Origin: Akebia trifoliata | Lineage: Eukaryota > Streptophyta > Magnoliopsida > Ranunculales > Lardizabalaceae | Assembly (NCBI GenBank): GCA_017979445.1 | Contig: CM030705.1 | Span: forward strand, 10,008,679-10,072,678 | Direction of reading: 5' to 3' | DNA: 64,000 nucleotides | Part shown: positions 1 through 11,310 of the stretch, piece after piece | Position numbering within the stretch: the first letter of the stretch is position 1 | Layout of the letters: each line of letters starts with the position of its first letter | Translations under genes and position numbers: made by a program | Notes under the pieces: generated by a model | Databases searched by the model: none | Seen by the model: only the letters and a program-made list of their open reading frames with translations | What the model was told of the DNA's origin: nothing

Positions 1-246
1 AATCAGCCCATTCCAAAAAATTTAGCCCCATGTTTACAAGTTGAAAATCGTGGACTGTCCATTTTTTGTAAACCATTTTTTATGGAGTTAGAAGTTTTGG
101 AATTGGCTGATTTTTGGTGAGGATGATCTCCTCACCACAGAGATCATCCTCACCAAAAATCAGCCTATTGCAAAACCTCTAACCCATGTAGTACAAAATA
201 CATTTGTTAAATTGTAGGGTAAAGCTTAGGATGGCGAACGAGACCC
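1..246. mobile_element. Foldback MITE, family 1, copy a (left end outside window)
   Basis: The stretch contains the hairpin pair typical of this family: GGTGAGGATGATCTCC near 117-132 answered by GAGATCATCCTCACC at about 140-155, flanked by inverted copies of the motif AAAATCAGCC. It ends at GAGACCC just before a (TA)n tract. No protein is encoded. The left terminus is cut by the window edge. Confidence 0.6.
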
Positions 247-306
247 TATATATATATATATATATATTGGCTAAAATGTTTGGTGCTCCCATATATATAT
301 ATATAT

Positions 307-660
307 GGGTAGCATTCAATGGCTAACTTTTTGGCAAAACATTTTTTAAAACATGAATTAGAAGCTTTGGAATGGGCTGATTTTTTATGAGGATGATCTC
401 TACGGTGAGGAGATCATCCTCACCAAAAATCAGCCCATTTCAAAACTTCTAACCCATGTTTACAAGTTGAAAAATCATGGACCGTCCATTTTTTAAAAAC
501 TATTTTTGATGGGGTTAGAAGTTTTGGAATGGGCTGATTTTTGGTGATGATGATCTCCTCACCGTAGAAATCATCCTCACCAAAAATCAGCCCATTCCAA
601 AACTTTTAACTCATGTGTTTGAAAAATGTTTTGCCAAAAAGTTAGCCATTGAACTCTACC

Positions 661-661
<1 letters not shown>
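307..661. mobile_element. Foldback MITE, family 1, copy b
   Basis: The left end GGGTAGCATTCAATGGCTAA is matched in reverse complement by the right end TTAGCCATTGAACTCTACCC, and complementarity continues for about 75 bp per arm. Inside each arm is a further short hairpin (GAGGATGATCTC with GAGATCATCCTC). Both ends abut TA-rich microsatellite. There is no coding capacity. It fits a non-autonomous element of Micron type, that is, a MITE inserted in (TA)n; that assignment is inference. Confidence 0.75.

Positions 662-728
<67 letters not shown>
662..728. repeat. (TA)n microsatellite
   Basis: About 65 bp of nearly perfect TA dinucleotides separates two family 1 foldback elements. Tyr-Ile runs in translations across it are an artefact of the repeat. 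Confidence 0.95.
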
Positions 729-732
<4 letters not shown>

Positions 733-1067
733 CGGGTTCCTGCGACACACATACAGACAACGTGTTGGTCTTATATGGGCAAAAATGTTTGGAATGGGCT
801 GATTTTTTGTGAGGATGATCTCTGTGTTGAGGGGATCATCCTGGCAAAAAATCATCCCATTCCAAAACTTGTAACCCCATCAAAATTGATTTACAAAAAT
901 TGGACGGTCTAGAAGTTCCCTAATGAGCTGATTTTTGGCAAGGATGATCTCCTCACCACAGAGATCATCCTCACAAAAAATCAGCCCATTCCAAACATTT
1001 TTGCCCATATAAGACAAAACATGTTGTCTATATGTGTGTTGAAATGGTTGTCATTTGAACCTGACCC
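729..1067. mobile_element. Foldback MITE, family 1, copy c (complete)
   Basis: The element starts GGGTCGGGTTC and ends GAACCTGACCC, flanked on both sides by TA repeats. Complementarity between the halves is long (roughly 150 bp per arm): the left arm carries CTTATATGGGCAAAAATGTT and the right arm its complement. Each arm holds a nested hairpin with the GATGATCTC core. It is about 339 bp and non-coding. Confidence 0.8.
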
Positions 1068-1088
1068 ATATATATATATATATATATA

Positions 1089-1397
1089 TTTGGAATGGGC
1101 TGATTTTTTGTGAGGATGATCTCTATGATGAGGGGATCATCCTGGCAAAAAATCATCACATTCCAAAACTTATAACCCCATCAAAATTGATTTACAAAAA
1201 TTGGACGATCTATAAATTTTTAACAAAAATTGGACGGTCTAAAAGTTTCATAATGAGCTGATTTTTGGCAAGGATGATCTTCTCACCATAGAGATCATCC
1301 TCACAAAAAATCAGCCCATTCCAAACATTTTTTCCCATATAAGACAAAACACATTGTCTATATGTGTGTTGAAATGGTTGTCGTTTGAACCTAACCC
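1089..1397. mobile_element. Foldback MITE, family 1, copy d (left end missing)
   Basis: This copy matches copy c from TTTGGAATGGGCTGATTTTT onward and ends GAACCTAACCC before a TA tract. The outermost part of the left arm is missing; a TA tract lies directly where it should begin. Confidence 0.7.
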
Positions 1398-4300
1398 ATA
1401 TATATATATATGGGTCCCGTTTGGCACAAAACATTTTGACAAATATTTTGGCAAATATTTTTCGTGCATTGGATAATAAAGAAATGGGCGGTCGAGATTC
1501 AAACGGGTGATCGAGTTTAAGTGAGGGATTTTACAGCGCCATCCCTCAAAAATTTGTATATTAGTGCGTCCTCCTGTCGATTTAAAATCCAACCTACAAA
1601 AAAAAAAATAATAATAATAGAGAGTGAGAACTCCCTCATTTCCTCTCTCGACAAAACCAAATTTTATGATTATTTTAATCTCTCTCGATTTGTGCTCGTT
1701 AACTCTAATTTCCTAATTGTAGGGAATAGGTGTTAGTTTCTTTGGATAATTTAACTAAACACTTTCTCAAATTCCTAAAATTGAAATCATCAAAACCCTA
1801 TTTAACTGATACGTAACAAAGATAATGACATGAAGATCTCTTAATTTCTTTTATTTTGAAATGTTTTCAGTGACAGATCTATTCCGACTTCAAATATTGA
1901 CTTGCATTATGCTCACTGCTCTCAAAATCTAGAAAAATGTAGAGTTTGTGGAGAACTGGTTCCTAGAAAGCAGACCGAGGAACATTATCTAAACACACAT
2001 GCTCCTGTACGTCAATTTGTAATTGTATCCTATTTTGATAACCTTTTCATCTACGAGTCTGTGATGTTTAGGAAGTGAGATCTATTGTGGTATTCATGTT
2101 GGAAACACTTTTACAATTGTATGTGATTTGCATGTCTGGTTACAATGTTGTGATATTTATAACCTAATACATACATTTCCCTAGCCATTATAACAAATCA
2201 GTCGGATTGTCTATTTGGAGTGCGAGGGGGAGTATTTAATATGAAGCTATGTGAGTCATGAGTTACGAATCATGCTAAATATGCCATATGTGTGATAGGA
2301 GAGCATACATCGTTGTATTATTAGGATTTTTTTTTACTGAGTTCATGTTGAAGAAATTGATAGTTGTTAGTCAGTGTGAAATTAAATGTACTCCACTTTT
2401 TTTTTTTTTTTTCATTTCAACATATTATGATACCAGAGTTTGCCCGTGCGTATGGCACAAACATCCTCTTTGGGATTAAGGGGGTAAAAGGGGAAAGTTA
2501 ATAAAGTTGGAGAGGTATCATTGAAAACAGGGTAGTCGAGGAAAGACAATAAAGTTAGAGGGGTATTGATGCAAAGGGAGGAAGAAGAGGAAAGAAAATA
2601 AAGTTGGAAGGTCATTCTTGGTAAAAAGAGAGAAGGAGAGAATAAAAATAAAGTTATCCTCGAGAATCGTAAAGAGATTAAATCCCAATCCCTCTCTATG
2701 TTAGAGATAGAGGGAGTAGGGTCCACCGTTGTGTTTTATTATATAGTTTATTGTAGCACTAAATCAGAATCCATGCATCATCTATACGTAGTCCCATGGT
2801 GTTCATGAGGAGAATTCCCTCTACTTGATGTAAATATTTTTCATTGGTTGGTCTGTATTCATTCTGGAATTGCATTGTGAAGAACAATTTGTTGAAAAGA
2901 ATATATAAAGGTCTATGTCAATGCGTACCACAAGAACTGTGGGATTCCATAGTAAGAGACCTACTTTTCCAGGTGGACATGTAATAACGTGTATATGGTT
3001 TTGATAATGATGTTATAGAATTTTGTATAATTGTATATATGATGGTGAATTGAGGATTGAGTACGTATGAGATCAGGTTGTCGCTCACCATGCAGTGAGA
3101 CAGTTGAGCAAGAAATTTTAGCTCTCTTCAAAGGCAAAAACTGCCCCCAAAGGATTGTCACATTTGAATATTGCGAGTTTCCTTTACCTGCGGTTAATCT
3201 CTTCAAGCATCAGGTAATAATTGTTGGTGATTCTGAATTGAACTGCGAATAGTCTCTATGTTGCTTTCTAATATCAATGAGGTTTGCAGGAACCGGATAG
3301 AAAATTGTCATTTGTGTAGCAGATATATTAGACTCCGTGAACAAAAGGATCATGAAACCAGGTTTAATGGTAGATCAGATAGTACTGCAGGACCTTCCAG
3401 GTAGACAAACAACAATTTCTTCATGTTTAATTTTGAAACTCGTATTAATTTCTCGTTCTTTAAACTTCTGATGGGAGTCCCTTTCAAGTAGGTTTCTATA
3501 TGCGTTTACTTTCTATTTCTTGGTTTAATCTTTAATGTGTCTACCTATAGTAACTTAAAGGGGCATATGGTTAGACCTTATGTTGGTCCAATTGCTCTGA
3601 TATAATTACAATATCATAAGTTTCTGTTGCATTCATGATTTCCTGGTTTGCTGGCTTGACATGTAGCGATCCAATAGGACAAATGATTATAAATTCTTGA
3701 TTGAAACTTATGCATCACAAAGTACGCTGAAGATCTGCTAATCATTGAATGTAATAAATTTATGATGGCATATATGTGTGACCATAGCTCTTTTCTAATA
3801 ATATTGTAATGCTGTATTAAAATATAAGGGAAGCAATCCCTATATACAAAATGTTTCTATCTACAACTACTTTACCTGAGGAGTCAGTAGCTGCATCACC
3901 CTTCAGTGTATGTGAGAATAATCAAACCTCAAACTAATTTTTGACACGGTCGATGACATGAGCCAGTCTCCAGGGACAATCCTTTAACCCTTCCCTAGTC
4001 AAAATTAATTAGAGCCTCTTTCCACCTCGATAGGTCTACAAAATAAATCTTTAGATAGTAAGGTCTTGAAGCAATATTTTAATCCCATCTTCATTAGAGA
4101 TCACCACTCCTCTTGGTTAACACCCTAATCAATTCGGCACAATCATTTGGAAGCACAAGCCCAATGTCAACCAGATGAGGAGATCAAATAACACTTCCTT
4201 CATAGTTGAATTTGTTCTAACCTTCATATGATCATCAGCTCTACCTACTATTCTCCACCATTTGGGTAATGTTATTTGTCCTTCTATCTGGTCATACTAC

Positions 4301-4655
4301 CAATCATTAATCTCCTGGTGACATTTCCCACTTCTAGCTTTGGTTGGCTTTTATTGTCTAAGATCCTTCTATGCCACTCTTCCCAAAGTCCTTAGCAAAG
4401 AAGCAACTAATATTAAGAAAAATGGAAACCGCATTCTCTTGCAAATCACAAATATTTCACGAATAAAGTTCTCCCAAAATATCATCCAATACTAGAGTCT
4501 AAGAGAAAACCTCCACTCTGGGAGGAACAAACTTACCTGAAACCTTCTCAATATGAGACTGCTCTTGGAGAAGTTTTGCAAGATATCATAGAAGGGAACT
4601 ACCAATGTGTTCTCCACATGGTTGCCTACTCAACCTGAAACAGGCCCTTTTTAGT

Positions 4656-5070
4656 TGAAGTGGAAGGGGCTTTCTTGATGTCAATTTTTTTTTTTAAGGT
4701 GAACTTAATCTATTTTTGGGGGCAACTTGATGATGTGGGCATGTATTGGGATCATCAATGGTGTCTCGGGGGTGGCTTCACTGTCATACGATGCTCTTTT
4801 GGAAGGAAAGTAGTCTCAAGGGTAACTAGGAAAATGAAAAGATTGGGGAAATTCATCGATCATAATATGTTGATGGACATTCCTTTGGCTGGGTGGGGGG
4901 GGAGGGAGATCTATACCTGGTCCAATGGATGGGAAAGTCTTATCGTATTGTATCTTGGTTGGATAGATTCCTAATAGGCCACTTGTGGGAGGAGCATTTT
5001 AGCTCGGCCATCTAGTTTAATATTCCTAATCCAACATCAGATTACTTTTTATTATATCTTGAGTTGGATT
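4656..5070 (+). mobile_element. LINE (L1-type) endonuclease-domain relic
   Basis: The plus strand reads WDHQWCLGGGFTVIR, then MKRLGKFIDHNMLMDIPLAG and YTWSNGWES, then in a shifted frame DRFLIGHLWEEHFSSAI. These match the end of the L1 ORF2 endonuclease domain in plants. Frameshifts and stops show it is dead. It lies in the last intron of the zinc-finger pseudogene and is repeated in copy 2 at about 25970-26345. Confidence 0.75.
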
Positions 5071-6118
5071 GAAGATTGATAGATCTACTTTTTTTTTTTT
5101 TAGAGAATATGTGGCTGCTTCACCAAAATCTTAATGAATTGGTGTATGAAAATATTATTATATGAAGACCATACGGGCAACTTAAGAACTAGGAGGCTAG
5201 AGGAAACTAAAGAGCACACATAGTATGGCAACAACTCAAAATTCAATCGATGTGACATTTTAAATCTTGCATGGAACAACTCAAAATTCATTGGCAAACA
5301 AATGGTCCCTTTATGTATATTGCTTGCTTAGGATGTAGTATTAATTGATAAGGTTAGTGAGGGAGTCAACACAATATATGAGTGTAGCATAGATGAGGAC
5401 CCTGAGGCAAATGAGTGGAAAGAAAGATACATCAGAGATGGAGGCACTTGTGAAAATGTAGTAGTAGCCACAATATGCAATAAACTAATAGAAAGTCGAT
5501 TGAGATGGTTTGATCATACCTGTTCCAATGGATGGGAAAGTCTTATCATATTGTATCTTGGTTGGATAGATTCCTCATAGGCCACTTGTGGGAGGAGCAT
5601 TTTAGCTCGGCCATCTAGTTTAATATTCCTAATCCAACATCGGATTACTTTTTATTATATCTTGATTTGGATTGAAGATTGATAGATCTACTTTTTTTTA
5701 TAGAGAATATGTGGCTGCTTCACCAAAATTTTAATGAATTGGTGTATGAAAATATTATTATATGAAGACCATATGGGCAACTTAAGAACAAGGAGGCTAG
5801 AGGAAACTAAAGAGCACACATAGTATGGCAACAACTCAAAATTCAATCGATGTGACATTTTAAATCTTGCATGGAACAACTCAAAATTCATTGGCAAACA
5901 AATGATCCCTTTATGTATATTGTTTGCTTAGGATGTAGTATTAATTGATAAGCTTAGTGAGGGAGTCAACACAATATATGAGTGTAGCATAGATGAGGAT
6001 CCTGAGATAAATGAGTGGAAAGAAAGATAAATCAGAGATGGAGGCACTTGTGAAAATGTAGTAGTAGCCACAATATGCAATAAACTAATAGAAAGTCGAT
6101 TGAGATGGTTTGATCATG
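4917..6118. repeat. Tandem duplication of about 600 bp inside block A copy 1
   Basis: The sequence starting TCCAATGGATGGGAAAGTCT near 4921 recurs near 5523 and both units run in parallel to AGATGGTTTGATCAT. Copy 2 of block A has a single unit, so the duplication arose after the block was copied, or was lost from copy 2. Confidence 0.85.
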
Positions 6119-6312
6119 AATAACAAACACTGATTACATCCCAATTAGATCGAACATGCAAGTTAGAGATTCCAAAAGAACAGAGGAAGAAACAAAAGGA
6201 CATGGATTGACATAACAAGAGTGAATATGAATGCAGAATTGAATAGAGGAAAAATGCTTGTTTAGCGGTCTCCAAATTTTTGGGATAAGGTTTTGGTGGT
6301 GGTGATGATAAA
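6119..6312 (+). mobile_element. Non-LTR (RTE-like) 3'-end relic
   Basis: AGATGGTTTGATCATGAATA and, further on, the ending CCAAATTTTTGGGATAAGGTTTTGG followed by (GGT/GATGAT)-rich sequence resemble the 3' ends of plant non-LTR elements, which close with a WDK/G-type reading and short GAT repeats. Similar tails occur at 6410-6442, 19005-19035, 19147-19172, 27010-27050 and 43625-43655. No full ORF remains. Confidence 0.5.
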
Positions 6313-7303
6313 TTGTAAATAAGATTATGATTAGATAATTATAATTTATTTATGTTAATGAATTAGTAGTTTGTAATTTGAGTCCTACCTACAGCCTGTC
6401 TACCCCTGATATTTTGGGATTAGGTTTTGATGACGACGATGGTAAGTCTGATATCAATGCCAGTACCTGTGTGGCATTTTTATTTTTCTGGAAAATCTGA
6501 TCTGATCAAGCTGTCTGTCACCTGAAGCTGTACACCTAATTCACTCATGCACGACTGTTGAGATTTAGGATAAAGTAAGAAATCAAAGTTTTTCCCAATT
6601 TTTGGAAATTCTTTCCTTTTTTTGTTGAGATTGTGAAAAACCCATATTTTTATTTTAATCCTCTGTATTGGCCAATGTAACAAATTTTTCCAACAAATAT
6701 GTATTAGATCTCTGTTTTGTCTGACTTAGCGGGGTATTTTAACGTAGTTGAAAGCTTTTACAAACTGAAGCAATCTGGTTCGTTTTATGGTGTTCATGTA
6801 TAATGTTAGGATCTTAAACTACTCATTATCATTTACATGAAATAAATAATTTAGATTCTCTTACCTTGTTTTTTAACATCTTAAGGATTTTGATATGTGG
6901 ACTGTGAAGTGAACCACCCAGTGCCTGAAAGAGAGCAAGATGCTGAAAGAAGGCAACCACCAAATGGCTTATCGCAGAGACGTGTAATGTTCACAATTGC
7001 AATAACGGGCATTGCTGTTCTACTTGGATCAATCTTCTTCCAGAAAAAAGCTGATCGCAATAATCTGCAGTAGCAAACTTGAATTTTGTGGGGAATATTT
7101 AGTCCTTGATTCAAGTAATATGTATTCTATTTCTATGTATGTGGATGCGAGATTATCTGAAGCCATAAGTTTGACCATATTAAATTCATTAAGGTCATGT
7201 AAAATGGAAGCAATAAACTTGTAGGTCCCTCCAAACCCCCTAGAAAGAAAACCTGATGAGCTTCCGTCCCTTATTTTTACCCTATAGATAATTTAGTTTA
7301 TTT

Positions 7304-9556
7304 CTATGCATTCAAAATTGACATATTTTACACTAACTAGATTTCTCGAAGTACCATGTTAATTATAAGAAGAAAACTTGCATCCAAATCTAAATTAGAT
7401 AGGATAGATGGATAAATCTATCTTTCTATGAATATTGTTGAGTTTAGTCCCACATCGGACACAAATTGCCTTGTCTCTCTCCTTATAAACTCCTAAGCCT
7501 CTCCACTCATAGCCAATTGATTTTGAGTTGGACCCCCAAATTTATCAAATATGTCTTTAAAAATATGAATATACAAGGAATGATGAACAAAACTTGAAAT
7601 AAGGGGAAAAAAAATGATCGAAGATACATGGGTGACTCTTCTATATCCAACATGCAACTCCTACTCCACCTCTAGCTCCTGCCTTTTTGGTCAAAAATAG
7701 TTTAATTTCAAATTTTTGATGACGCTCCTGATCTCAACATAAAACCGCTTCTTGGGGCTTTTCATTACTAATGACTAATATAATTAATAGGATAAATCTT
7801 TCATTAAAAGGAAGTTTTATTACATCAACATTTCAATCAAATAACTTACCCTAAACATTGTACTAATCATCATCTAGGCGCCGAGTGCAGAAGAGCTGAA
7901 GAATCAGAAAAATGAGGGGAAATACTTATTTGTGATGAATTGGTGGTGCAACTGCTATGCGAATATTGACTTTGATATGTCTGAGAGTCAGTACCAGTGC
8001 TGGATGATGCTTGAGAGAATCCACACACATTCATTGAAGACCTGAAATGTGTGGGAATCGTCATCTTATAGGGAAGATCGGGCAATGGAGCTTCAAATTT
8101 AAGAACACTAATCGCTTGCCTTATAGAAGGCCTTAAATTAAGATCCATATTAGCACACCACAACCCAACGATCATCAATTGCACTATTTGTTGCTCATCG
8201 AAATCCATACTCAGTCTAGCATCTACCGCTTCAAGAAGTCTTCCACTTCCATAGAGTTCCCATACCCAAGCTACCAATCCTACCTTATTTTCTTCCTCCT
8301 TAGGTTCAACAGCTCTTCTTCCACATGCTATTTCCAATGCAACAACTCCGAAGCTATAAACATCTGATTCTTTACCAGCTTTTCCGGTCATGGCACACTC
8401 GGGGGCCAAGTAACCCGTGGTCCCAGCCAACATGGTTGTTTTCATTCCCAATTCATGATCAACAAACCTTGCTAGTCCAAAATCTCCGAGTTTAGCATTA
8501 AAACTTGAATCCAACATCAAATTGCTTGATTTAATATCCCTATGCACCACGCATTGTTCCCATTCTTCATGCAAATAGAGCAACGCCGAGGCCAAGCCAA
8601 GGGCTATCTTGTATCTGAGTGCCCATGTTAACGTGATTTTCCCTTGGAAGAGATGAGCATCAAGACTACCATTAGGCATTAACTCGTAAACAAGAAGTAA
8701 TTCGGCTCGTTGATGGCACCAACCGATGAGTTGTACCAAATTTCTGTGTCTCAATCTACTGATGATCTTCACTTCTGAGACGAATTCCTTTTTTCCTTGT
8801 CTAGATCCTTGGGAGACCCTCTTAACAGCTACATCCAATTTTGAATCAGTCAAGAGACCTCTGTAAACCCCTCCAAACCCTCCCTCTCCAAGCTTCCTTT
8901 CCTCTGAAAAGTTATTTGTCGCGCTGGCCAGTTCACTATAAGTGAACCTCTTAGGCCCCGTTCCCTTCTCAAAATCATCGTCGGTGGACATGTCGCTCAT
9001 TGTATCGTCTTCTTCTTCTTTCACTTTAGATCTCTTCTTCCACCAAACAAACAAAATCAAACCCAACCCACCAACCAAAACCAATCCACCAACAACCAAA
9101 CCAATCACCAACCCAATATTATTCTTTCCTCCACCTCCACCTCCACCTATACCTCCATCTCCACCTCTGCTAGTATTCCCTGAACATGAAGCAAGTTCTG
9201 TCGAATTAAACCCCCACGAATAAACTTTATGTAACTCGAAAGCCGACCCTGTAGCCGCTGAGAAACCGACATCAACACATTCAGGTAGAACATTACTCAA
9301 ATTCACAATATGAGAAACTATAGGACTACTAAAAACAGGATTTTGAGCATAACTCAAGTACACACTCAAGTTTTGGCTTCTTGAATTATAACTAACCCAA
9401 GCATGACCAATAGAACCATTCTTTAAAGCAGTCGTATTGGTAGTATTCCACGTCGCCACTGATACAATCGAGTTAACATTGATACCCACATGATCATATC
9501 TAGGATCCCACTTGTTCGGAAAGGTGTCGAATTCAACAGCAACAATTGGGTTTTGT
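7304..9556. repeat. Duplication block B, copy 1
   Basis: From TATGCATTCAAAATTGACAT at 7302 through the 3' flank and most of the lectin receptor kinase gene, the sequence recurs at 38379-40580 in the same orientation with only scattered differences. The second copy stops inside the lectin domain. Confidence 0.9.
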
Positions 9557-10020
9557 GATGAATTGAACTTAAAATTGGAAGCAAATAAGCCGAGGGGACC
9601 ACCTGTCGAATTAGGTGGGATGTTGGAGTTGTTGGGTGCAAGGAAGAAGGCTAGTCCATCACCACCACTTTGTGGATGCAGCATTTTGATTTCGAAAGTG
9701 AAACGTGTGTCGAAGCTGGCTAATTCTTGAGTGGTAGAGTCCCAAAGGCGTACGGGTTCAGCGTAAACAGCTCGACCGACACTGTTGCTAACGAGCTCAT
9801 CACGTTGGTTTAATGTAAGTTGGATGAATCCAGGTACGTGGGAGGCATTGCTTTGAAAATTTATCTTTGTTGGGTATGCTTGAAAGTCTGGGTAGTTGAA
9901 GGTAGTTGCATTTGAAGATGATATAAGAAATAAGAACAACATCAACAAAAACAATCCGAAGAAGGAGAAGAGGGTTTTTGGAGATTGAATTGGAGAGGTT
10001 TTTGAGTTTTGCAGAGCCAT
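7870..10020 (-). CDS. L-type lectin-domain receptor kinase (class IX-like), intact
   Basis: This is an intronless gene for a 716-residue plasma-membrane receptor kinase. In order: signal peptide (1-39, hydrophobic FFGLFLLMLFLFLI), legume-lectin domain (about 40-275, with metal-site motif VEFDTFPNKWDP at 162-173 and many N-glycosylation sites), a glycine-rich linker (286-298), one membrane helix (about 301-327), and a Ser/Thr kinase domain (about 370-645). Kinase motifs are complete: GEGGFGGVYRG, VAVK (Lys400), HRDIKSSN (493-500), DFG (513-515), APE (539-541). The start is the first Met, directly before the signal peptide. Kinase motifs such as SNLMLDSSFNAKLGDFGLAR are closest to class IX members known from Arabidopsis. 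The ligand is not predictable. It is the only undamaged member of the local cluster. Confidence 0.93.
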   Translation of the reverse strand: MALQNSKTSPIQSPKTLFSFFGLFLLMLFLFLISSSNATTFNYPDFQAYPTKINFQSNASHVPGFIQLTLNQRDELVSNSVGRAVYAEPVRLWDSTTQELASFDTRFTFEIKMLHPQSGGDGLAFFLAPNNSNIPPNSTGGPLGLFASNFKFNSSQNPIVAVEFDTFPNKWDPRYDHVGINVNSIVSVATWNTTNTTALKNGSIGHAWVSYNSRSQNLSVYLSYAQNPVFSSPIVSHIVNLSNVLPECVDVGFSAATGSAFELHKVYSWGFNSTELASCSGNTSRGGDGGIGGGGGGGKNNIGLVIGLVVGGLVLVGGLGLILFVWWKKRSKVKEEEDDTMSDMSTDDDFEKGTGPKRFTYSELASATNNFSEERKLGEGGFGGVYRGLLTDSKLDVAVKRVSQGSRQGKKEFVSEVKIISRLRHRNLVQLIGWCHQRAELLLVYELMPNGSLDAHLFQGKITLTWALRYKIALGLASALLYLHEEWEQCVVHRDIKSSNLMLDSSFNAKLGDFGLARFVDHELGMKTTMLAGTTGYLAPECAMTGKAGKESDVYSFGVVALEIACGRRAVEPKEEENKVGLVAWVWELYGSGRLLEAVDARLSMDFDEQQIVQLMIVGLWCANMDLNLRPSIRQAISVLKFEAPLPDLPYKMTIPTHFRSSMNVCGFSQASSSTGTDSQTYQSQYSHSSCTTNSSQISISPHFSDSSALLHSAPR

Positions 10021-10325
10021 TGCCTTGTACTAAGATAGCTACGGAAAATTTGAGGTTGAAGAGGTTAAGGACGGACTTCATATATGAAAGTTCATGTAGT
10101 TGGAAAATATTTTAAGGTGTTTTGATATCACCCCCATAAAATACCTTGAATTAGTAAAAACATTCTAATTTTAATTTTTTGGTCACCCTTTTTCACATTT
10201 TTAATTATATTGGTTGTTTGGATAATTTTGGCTTAAAATAGGCATTTTTTTTTTTTCTAAAAAGATTAAAATAAAGTAATGTGTTGATGCTATGATGACG
10301 TTTCTACTAACGTAAAAGAGGACTT
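10021..10325. other. 5' flank of the lectin receptor kinase
   Basis: This AT-rich stretch is the presumed promoter and leader of the minus-strand receptor kinase. I see no unambiguous TATA box and no other gene. Confidence 0.5.
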
Positions 10326-10532
10326 ATTTTGTAATTTTAACTTCACAGGATAACTCAAAAACTCACTAACTTGGTAAGTGGAAGAATCATATACTTTTTC
10401 CCTCGAGATACACAATTGTGTATGTTTTATGAAGATGTGCAACTGGGTATCCTAAGGGAAAAATCTAATATTTTTGTAGGATACACAACACTTGAGTTTT
10501 TGAGTCACCTGACATGTTGAGTTACAAAATCA
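10326..10532. mobile_element. Foldback element, family 3 (hairpin core), copy 1
   Basis: The left arm TTTTGTAATTTTAACTTCAC...ACTCAAAAACTCA is complementary to the right arm TGAGTTTTTGAGTCACCTGA...GTTACAAAAT. The centre has CTTTTTCCCTCGAGATACAC answered by GTATCCTAAGGGAAAAA. It is non-coding. Confidence 0.65.
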
Positions 10533-11169
10533 TTATTTTACATAAAATATTTTTAATTTCAAAAATTGTAAGTTATCATTTTTTTTTATTTTTTTTTTAT
10601 TTTTTGGAATTTTCAACTTTTTCTCTACCCATTGGATAATTCTCCGTAAACATTAAATAGAAATTAGAAAGTCCAAAAATAAAAATTCAAAAGAGTTAGA
10701 TTGAAACAGCAAAAATCTAAAGAGATTTAACATATTTAAAGTTTTGGAAGGAGGTGATACTACAAATCCCCACTTTTTTCTATTCACGTGATGGAAATTG
10801 CTTGTTGGTTTCTTGTTGGCTAAAAATTAAATTAAATGTCTCTGGCGTTCTTTAGATGAATTATTTAGGAAAGTCAAGTCTTCTCTCCCTCTTTATTTTT
10901 ATTTTAATACTCTATGCACGCGCTTTAATCAAATAAATAGTTAGGAATCACCCACCACTATGATTTCTAGTGTGCCTAACACACATGTGAACGATTACTG
11001 AAAAATTGGATGAGACTTTGGTGTCATGTAGGCTTTGGTTGGCCAAGCCGTGTGGACTAACACATTTTTTGACAAATACCCCTATTTTTTTATATCATAG
11101 AATAATGATAAATCGACTACAAACAGACTCAAATATAATTGAATAATAATTATAAAGTCTGGTTAAGAC

Positions 11170-11310
11170 TCACCGACGCATGAGGGACATAGAATCATAG
11201 ATCTGTTTCCTTAGGATGTACAGATACAAATTCTCATAAAAAATATGAATTTTTGTATCTTGAGAAAACAGATCTATGATTTTATATCCATAACAGGTCA
11301 GCCGAATATT
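11170..11310. mobile_element. Foldback element, family 3, copy 2
   Basis: AATCATAGATCTGTTTCC is answered by AAAACAGATCTATGATTTT; the loop carries a second pairing (ACAGATACAAATTC with GAATTTTTGTATC). The outer arms are weakly complementary, suggesting an older copy. Confidence 0.55.

Larger units (their letters stand above)
1871..7073 (+). pseudogene. TRAF-type zinc-finger protein pseudogene, copy 1 (first exon missing)
   Basis: Readable exons are 1871-2006 (contains LHYAHCSQNLEKC and EEHYLNTHAP), 3077-3213 (ETVEQEILAL, GKNCPQRIVTF, EYCEFPLPAVNL), 3282-3400 (NRIENCHLCSRYIRLREQ) and a last exon ending at 7073 (RRVMFTIAITGIAVLLGS, a membrane segment). Cys/His spacing and order match plant TRAF-type zinc-finger-related proteins with a C-terminal membrane anchor. 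There is no first exon here. Exon 3 is 137 nt where 138 would keep the frame, a one-base loss at its start (about 3082) shared with the second copy. The last exon is in phase with exon 4 only if splicing used about 6892, where no AG is present. I judge it non-functional. Confidence 0.8.
1662..7302. repeat. Segmental duplication block A, copy 1
   Basis: From about 1662 (AAATTTTATGATTATTTTAA) to about 7302 this sequence is repeated with a few percent divergence at 22848-31613, apart from the copia insertion in the second copy and a roughly 600-bp tandem duplication present only here (4917-5516 and 5518-6118). Copy 1 begins inside intron 1 of the TRAF zinc-finger gene, so it lacks that gene's first exon. 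Confidence 0.9.

Noticed and set aside
577..855. Overlapping frames rich in Tyr-Ile on both strands
   Set aside because: They translate the (TA)n microsatellite and foldback arms; there is no coding signal.
1..1400. Regularly spaced short palindromes that could suggest a CRISPR array
   Set aside because: Spacing is irregular, the palindromes belong to long inverted-repeat elements, and the sequence is plant nuclear DNA.
6410..6442. Apparent exon ending GATGACGACGATG with a good donor GTAAGT
   Set aside because: The phrase TTTTGGGATTAGGTTTTGATG is a non-LTR element tail seen at several places in the window.
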